From Rhizaria sp. SCN 62-66 (taxonomy: Eukaryota; Rhizaria, unplaced): DNA of 64,000 bases. Shown piece by piece: positions 57,501-64,000 of the stretch; positions within the stretch are counted from its first letter, which is position 1; each line of letters begins with the position of its first letter. The stretch covers positions 62,001 through 126,000 of the forward strand of contig MEDY01000023.1 of the NCBI GenBank assembly GCA_001724265.1, given 5' to 3'. Below the pieces are notes generated by a model. That model did no database searches. It was not told the DNA's origin and saw nothing but the letters and a program-made list of their open reading frames with translations. A program made the position numbers and the translations under genes.

Positions 57501-60500
57501 GGCGATGATGGGAACAGCGACTTCGTCCCAGAGCCCGGAGCGATGGGCGCGATGTGGGAGAATGACGAAGACGAGTACGACAGCAACACCAACATCAAAA
57601 TCAACACCGACGCTGGCGGTGCGCACAACAACGGCAGCAACGACACTGAAAGCGACCCGACACAGGCGATCACCGCGATCACCGCCCTTTCCTCATCTGT
57701 CGCGAGCCGGCTGCCACCGCACAACAGCAGCAGCAATGCCAGCAATCACGCGAGCGGCAACCACGGCAATGCGGACAACAACAGTGACCATAATCACTTG
57801 CAGACACGAGTTGGACGCTCGCAGTCCATCGGAGCCATGCGGCCTTACTTTGAATCGCGCATTTCCTTTGATACACGGTCAAACGTTAACGCTGCGGCCC
57901 AATCCACCGATGCCTTCAGCACACCATACGACAACAGCACTGTGAATGCCAACACAAATGCTTTTGCGCCTCAACAAGTCTCGACTGAATCCTCCACTGC
58001 GAACACTGGTAGCCTTGCCGCTCCCAGCGGCGCTACACCGGTCCCGTTGCGGCGCGCGCTTACGTTTCCCGACGCCAACGCTGCGGTCAACACGTCGCTC
58101 TCTCAGCAGCAGCAGCAACAACAACAGCAACAGTCATCGCAGCCGCAAAGCGGCGACGTCAGCGTCAGCAGCACCGCTGTGCTCGGCTCGGCCAACGCGC
58201 CGCCGCTGGCGCTGCTGTCGTCGACGGCGATCCCCACTCCGACGCAGACGCCGGCGCCTTTGCTGACCGCTGCCGCTGGCTCATCAGCGGCCGGGATTAC
58301 GCGAGCTCTCGCGAGTCTGCAGCGCATCAACGGCGACGGCAATGCGTCGAGCGTCGGTGCTGGGATGAGCGGTCTTGACACGAGCGCGGTTGCGCAGCCG
58401 CTGGTATTGAACCACAGCTACAGCAACAACATCGACAGCAGTCGTCGCTACAACGGCGTTACCGGCGCTATGTATGGCACGTCTAAGCGCTCATCCATGT
58501 CCGACGTCGTAGCGGCCACTGCTTCGACGAACACGTACGCGGGCGCGAAGACAATTGGTGACCGTGAGCAGCAGCAGCAACAAAGTAGCCATGAGCCGCC
58601 GCAAAGTGACCGTGGACGGGGCGTGCTGCTCCAACAGCCCGAGTGGAGCGAGTCCGAGCTTGACGTCACTGCCATTGTGCCGCCTCACACTGCAGCAGCA
58701 ACGGATAACGCAGAGACAGGCGATCATAATGAAATGGCGACTGACGATGCAATTCATGCAGACACAGCTGCTACGAATGCGCCAGTCAAGGCCTCTGGCA
58801 ATAGCGGCGCTATTGGCGGGATCATTACGGGCACAGGCGCGATCGCCAGTGTGGGGGGTGTCAAAGTCGCTGATCTATCATGGGGCGACTGCACAATGAT
58901 CCCGTCGAAGCACCCCTTAGACCCCGGCCAGCAAGACGCACACAAACATTCCCCGCCCGTCGTCACCACTGGCGCAAGCGCTGGCGCCGCTGCTGCCGCT
59001 TCCGCTGCCACAGCCGCCGGTCCGGCCCCTGCTCCTGCTACCGCAGGCGCTGCCGTCGCTGCGGATGAGAGCGTAGACTTCGGTGACGTCACTGCAAATT
59101 CGCTCACTAACGAGTCCACCTTTGCCTTCGGCTCCCCGTTGCGCCCGCGTCAGGCCGTCACGCGCCTCCCGCTGACCCCGCTGCCGCAGTTCGATAAGAT
59201 CTACGGCGGCGCTGGCCCCGGCGATGCCACTGTAGCAGCGAACGCAACCGCGGTGGAGCCTGCTGGTGGCAAGGCCGACGCTGGCACTGTTGGCGACGAG
59301 GTTTGGGACCATAACGCGACTCTGGAGGGTCTCAACGAAAGCAATTTGTTCCCTACAAACCCCAACAGCAACAACATTGTCGGCCTTCGAAATCTCGGCA
59401 GTGTGAACGCGCTCCCTGTTAGGGCATCTCAGCTCGCGCCGCAGCCCCCGACTCACGTCCACACTGCCGCTGCGGCCGTGCCGGGCATTAGCGGCGGCGT
59501 TTCCAACCCCGTCGCAAGTGTCGCCTCTGACGACAACGCCGATGACGCTGACGACAGTGACGGCGCGCCGTGGTCGCGGCCGTTGCCGCCCATAGGCGTG
59601 CGCGGCATGGGCATCGGTGCTGCGCTGCGCAAAGCTGCCGAGGCGCGCGCTCTCGCGTCAGTGGGACCGCTTGACGGGCTTGAGCCTGCCAGTGACGTTT
59701 CTCTTGCTGTTGCGAACAACAACGACAACAGCCAGAGCTGCGCGGTCGCTGTCGGCGGCCCCGCTCAGACCGCCGGGAACGACAGCGCTGCTGCTGCGAA
59801 CACAAGTGTCGCCAGTGTCGCCAACAGCGGCAGCCGTGGCCACGGCGCTGTGTGGACCATCAAGGTCACTGGGCCGGCGTCTGCTGAGGCGTCCACCGTC
59901 GCTGCGGTCTCTGCAGCCGCTGCGGCTGCTATTAGTCACATCACTAACCCGAACGCGGTGGCCAGTGGCGAGGCTGATCCGAACGGCAACACCAGTTTGG
60001 CTGTTAGTGGCCACTCTGTTGGGGCTGGCGCTTCCCGCGCCGGTCAAAATACCTCGGGCTTCGGTCTAAGCACATCGGGCGGGCTCGATCACTCACTAGG
60101 ACTCGGCACTGGAGCTGCGTTCGCCCCTGCACACCATGCTGTCACAACACGCAGTGGTTTACAATCGGCAGATCCTGTTGCGACAGCAGGCGCCGACGCT
60201 GCCGCACACTTGCATGGAAGCGTGGACGCTGTTGACTACTCATTTGCGACAAATATCGCCCGCAACAACAACGCTAATGCAGCGAGTGCTGCCGTAGACA
60301 TTCCGCAGCCCGCATCTTTTCCACCACAGCAACAGACCCAGCCACCATCACAGGCGTTGACTCATGTTTCGTCTCCTGGGCAGACCCATGCACACCTGAG
60401 CGCGATTCGCGCGCGCCCGCTGCCCGCAAGCGACCCTAGCGGTTTCGGCGGAGGCATTGCGCTGGTGCTCGGCCCCGCCGCCGCCAGCGCGCTGCTAGAG

Positions 60501-63500
60501 CAGTCTCTGGCGGCTGCGCTGGCGCCCGCAACCAGCGCCGCAGCTGCGGCTGCAGTGGGCCACACGCACACGAACACCAGTCTGAGCAACGGTAACAACA
60601 CTCTTCCACCTCTGCCGCCGCCTGTGCTTGGCGCTCGCGACGGCAACCGCAGTTCGACTGCGGCGAACACCAGCGCGTCGGTCCGAACTCTCCGTGAGTA
60701 CAGTACCGACGACGGCAGCGATGACGGCGTTGTCGCCGACGCGCACGGCGCCACGGATGGGGTAAGTCGCACGTTGTTCGCCAACAACGACAACGACACG
60801 TTTGCCAACACAACTACACGCGGAAACGCCGTGCAGCCGCCGCATCAGCATCAGCAGCAGCTGGTGGACCAATCATTTTCTCGTCGCAGCGCCCCGCCTC
60901 GTGCAAACTCGAGATTCTTGAGCAACGACTTATCTCTGCTGAGCAAACTCGAGACGACCCATGCGCCACCCAGAGCGTCCGCGACTGCTACTGCCGCGGC
61001 CGCCGCTGCAGCAGCTGCTGCAGCCGTTGCTGGCGGCTCTGGTGGTGGGCTAACGCCGGCTGCAGTTGAGGCTGTGGCTGCAGCAGTCGCCGCCGTTCTT
61101 GCCAATTCAAACGCTAAACACGGCGTAAACGCTAACTCCGTGCAGCTGCAGCAGCAAGAGGAGTCACAACAGGGAGATGACATGTCGTTCTTTGCTGCTC
61201 CGAGCCCTGTCCTTGCTGCTGGTGTTTCCCAGCAGCACCAGCAGTTGATGCAGCAGCAACACCAACAGCAGTTACAGCTGCAGCAGATGCAGCAGCAACA
61301 GCTCCAGATGCAGATGCAACTACAGCAACAGCAGCAACAGCAACACTTTGCCCCAGCGCCACTGCAGCCACAGTTGCAGACCGAGGCGGAGGCGTTCGCT
61401 CTCGCGCACGCACTCGGCTACGGTGCGCACATAGCCCACCCACTGCATATGTCTGCGCCCGCGCCCGCGTCACAGGGCTTCCTGGAGCCGCAGTTCGGCG
61501 GCGCCGCGTACGCCGCAGTCGACGCAAGCTACGCGATGCCGCTGTCGCACGATGCGCAACTCACGCTCGTCGAGCAGTCGCAACTGCACTCGCAGTCTGC
61601 GGTTATGATGCCAGAGCAGATGCATGCAGTCCACGGCCACCATGGGAGTGACGCTGCGGCGACCGAGACTGAAGCAGAGGCCGAGGCGGAGGCAGCCGCC
61701 GTCGCCGCCGCAGAGGCCGCTTATGCCTTTGTGATGGCCCGTCGTACCGCGGCCGGGACGAACTCAGCTGTGTCAGTGCAGCACCGCGGCCAGCCCCTGC
61801 CGCCTGCTGCCGCGCCCACGGTCACTCTGACCGCCGGTGCCTCTGACGTCAAGACGACCCGCGGCGGCTTTGCCCACGACCACTCCCGCGCTGCCGACAC
61901 GACGTCCGCGTCGCTCGCGCCATTGCTGCCGCTGGAGACGTCGATGCTGCCTCACATCATCATCGACCCGCACAGCGCCAACACGCACCGCAAGCCCTCC
62001 GCAGGCGCGAGTGCGACTGCGGCTCGGCGGCTGCACGAGAGCGCGAGCGGCCCTGCGAGCGGCGCTGCGAGCCCCACCTCCGGCTCCGGTCGCAGTAACA
62101 GTAGCAGCCCGCCGAGCGCTCGCGATCACCGGGGCGGCGGTGACCGTGACCGGCAGCGCCGCGCAAGCGACCATGAACAGGAGAGTGCTGATGCAGAGCC
62201 TGCGTGGGCGCAGTCGCTGCGGGCCGCGCCGGCGCCGCTGCGCACTGCGAAGCTTATGCGCGCGCGCGACGTCGCCCTTGCAGACGCAGACGCAGACGCC
62301 GCTGCAGTGTCCGCCGCGATCCCTGCCGGCCCAGTATATGCACTACCAAGCACTGCCTCTGCTCCCGCTTCCGCTGTTGCTGCAGCAGTCGTGCCAGCTG
62401 TGCGTGCGCGGACGCGCGCGCCTGCGTTGGCTTCCGTTGTCGACGACGCCGCGTTCGCCGCGCCCGTGTCGGCCGCCGCGCGCACCGCCGCGCTGGCGCG
62501 CTCGGCCGCAACCAAAGTCGCCGCAGCGGCTTCCGCAGCCAACAGGCATGCACACAGTCGCGGTCACGATCACGTCCACGGCGATGCGCAGACGCCGGCA
62601 CCGCATGCCAATTCGTTTGCGTCCCCACCGCGTAACGCTCGTGGCCCCGCGTATGCAAGCCCGGTGAGCGGCCCTCATGTTCACAGTCACCACGTAACGA
62701 CTCCTCCGGGCTCCAACGCTGCTGCTGTTGGCAGCGCGCCGGAGTCTGCTTCGGCGGCGCTGGCTGCACTGCGGCCTATGTATGCCTCGCCTCTGCAGCC
62801 CTTCATGCGCCAGCAAGCGCTGTACGCCTATGCTGACCGTTCAGCAGCAGCGGCAGCAGCAGCGGCAGCGCAGGTTCAGTCCCAGATTGGTACTGTTGGC
62901 GCGGGTTCGATGTCGCCCATGCCACAGCCTGTGTTCGCGACGCCTGCGCCGGAGTTGGGGCCCGGTCGGGGCCGCGCGCGCGCCGCTGCCGCAGCTGCCG
63001 CTGCCGCGGCCGCAGGCGCTGGCGCTTCAGTCGGTCTAAGCGTCAACTCTGTCTCTGTCACAGCAACGCCGCGTCTTGTAACAGGAACTAACGCCAGACA
63101 CCCTCACCCTGCCTCTCGAGGCGCGTATGCTGGGCTGAGCGCGTATGCCGCTCCGGCGACGCCGTATGCAGTGGCATCGGGCGCGTACACAATGCCGCAA
63201 ACTCCGTACACAGCGCCGTACGTACCGCTTTCCGTGGCGGCGGCAACGCCGTACGGAGTTGCGCCGAGTGCTTACGCAATGCCTGCGACGCCCTACATGC
63301 AGCGGCCTGTTGCTTACGCGTCTGGTTATGGTGCTGGCTACCCTGCGCACCACGCCACAATGCAGCCATCAATGTATTCAGTCCAGCAACAAAGATTGCA
63401 GCCAGGTCTTAACCCGACAAACAGTCACTTTGCGCGCTCTCCGACCTACTCCGGGGCGAGACCCGCTTACTCCGGTGGGCTGTCTACTCCGGGTGCTGAA

Positions 63501-63572
63501 GCGAAGGCGTTGCAGTCGCTTCAGTACCAGTTGCAAGCAGCGAGGCACGGGCTTGGCACGCATCAGTACTGA
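50556..63572 (+). CDS. Giant intrinsically disordered protein, one in-frame TAG
   Basis: An unspliced 13,017-base frame from ATG 50556 (CCCATGG) to TGA 63570-63572; 4338 residues with TAG 52116-52118 read as sense. The N-terminal 60 residues look ordered (FPPFHAAIAFDSARYEAELI, PALRDRL). Almost all the rest is low-complexity: Ala, Ser, Asn, Gly, Gln and Asp tracts, including poly-Gln near residues 3560-3610. Short motifs recur: APSPY(T/M)QRYN twice near residues 150-175, a TPY series in the last 150 residues, three KxLGP-type motifs, and four [LV]-[STD]-[FW]-[GD]-D-[AVC]-T motifs. Many SP and TP sites suggest heavy proline-directed phosphorylation. This suggests a scaffold, perhaps of spindle or kinetochore, but no domain supports it. 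No family recognised. Confidence 0.72.
52116..52118 (+). other. In-frame TAG next to poly-Gln, proposed Gln codon
   Basis: TAG directly precedes eight CAA/CAG codons. The frame before it has 520 codons and after it about 3800, with no ATG close downstream that would explain a separate gene. The context favours glutamine. Confidence 0.8.
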
Positions 63573-64000
63573 TCTCCTCCAAGATCGATCTTCCTTTCCT
63601 AGTTTATTCAACATTTCCGACGTTATCCAGATCAATACAATTTTTAGTGTTACTCATGAGTACGTTTCTCTTTTAAGCCCAGTCCATAGTTATTCCAGTC
63701 TGCATGATATCAGAAGAAAAAAAATTGGAAAAAAATGGATTTTTTTAGCCACACGTACTACTGGTTTGCAAGCTTTATCATTCTTAGTCAACACTTTCAA
63801 GATTTTGTGTGTTATCACAAAGAATAAGGTGCGGCATATGAATCATTGTTGTAAAAATATCGGTTATGTCCGTCTATCCCAATATGCTGTGCAGGCTGAA
63901 CACATTCCAACCACAAAAGACCTCGAGCGAGACTGGTCGCTGCATCTCGTCTGGCCCGAACAGGCCCGTTGAGGACAAACCAACACAGAGTTTATTCGAG
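63573..64000. other. Intergenic, right edge
   Basis: An AT-rich spacer after the giant gene. The last 110 bases become GC-richer and could be the edge of the next gene on either strand, but no start, stop or splice site can be assigned. Confidence 0.4.

Overview
This is a nuclear fragment from a eukaryote, most likely a free-living or parasitic flagellated protist. Genes are GC-rich and carry short AT-rich spliceosomal introns of about 110-190 bases. Recognisable products are eukaryotic: a dynactin p150-like protein, Arp6, Tsr1, an Ies2/INO80B-like protein, an MST/STE20-like kinase and a large ASH-domain protein of ciliary type. Many proteins carry long Ala, Ser, Asn, Gln, Gly and Asp tracts. 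I cannot place the lineage from sequence alone. No rRNA, tRNA, CRISPR array, insertion sequence or viral gene was recognised by eye; I could not run a structural RNA search.

The main discovery is that TAG appears to be a sense codon. Five unrelated genes are each interrupted by one or two TAG codons, while frame, base composition and residue style continue unchanged on the other side. They are at 6123-6944 (+), 24790-26937 (+), 33514-32777 (-), 39177-34241 (-) and 50556-63572 (+), with seven TAGs in all. All 14 terminators I could assign are TAA or TGA; none is TAG. One TAG directly abuts a run of eight CAA/CAG codons, which favours glutamine, though leucine is not excluded. With TAG as sense, paired half-genes become single genes, including a 4338-residue protein and a 1583-residue mitochondrial-type protein.

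Layout: (1) 5260 to the left edge (-), a dynactin p150Glued-like gene with five exons, continuing outside the window. (2) 6123-6944 (+), an unknown protein with one TAG. (3) 8612-7275 (-) Arp6, divergent from (4) 9243-12897 (+) Tsr1 with five exons. (5) 13443-24401 (+), a 3417-residue ASH-domain protein. (6) 24790-26937 (+), an unknown protein with two TAGs. (7) 29121-27433 (-) Ies2/INO80B-like, divergent from (8) 29558-32490 (+), a membrane protein. (9) 33514-32777 (-), unknown with two TAGs. (10) 39177-34241 (-), a probable mitochondrial PPR-like protein with one TAG. (11) 40300-39645 (-), a small two-helix membrane protein. (12) 41447-46998 (+), an MST-like kinase of 1626 residues. (13) 48608-48130 (-), a 3' exon of an unresolved gene. 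(14) 49888-49484 (-), a 78-residue mitochondrial-type protein. (15) 50556-63572 (+), the giant disordered protein.

The genes do not form one pathway. They cover microtubule transport and cilia (dynactin, ASH protein), chromatin remodelling (Arp6 of SWR1/SRCAP, Ies2 of INO80), 40S ribosome maturation (Tsr1), kinase signalling and mitochondria. A second genome-level peculiarity is the 5' splice site: nearly every intron starts GTACG rather than GTAAG or GTATG.
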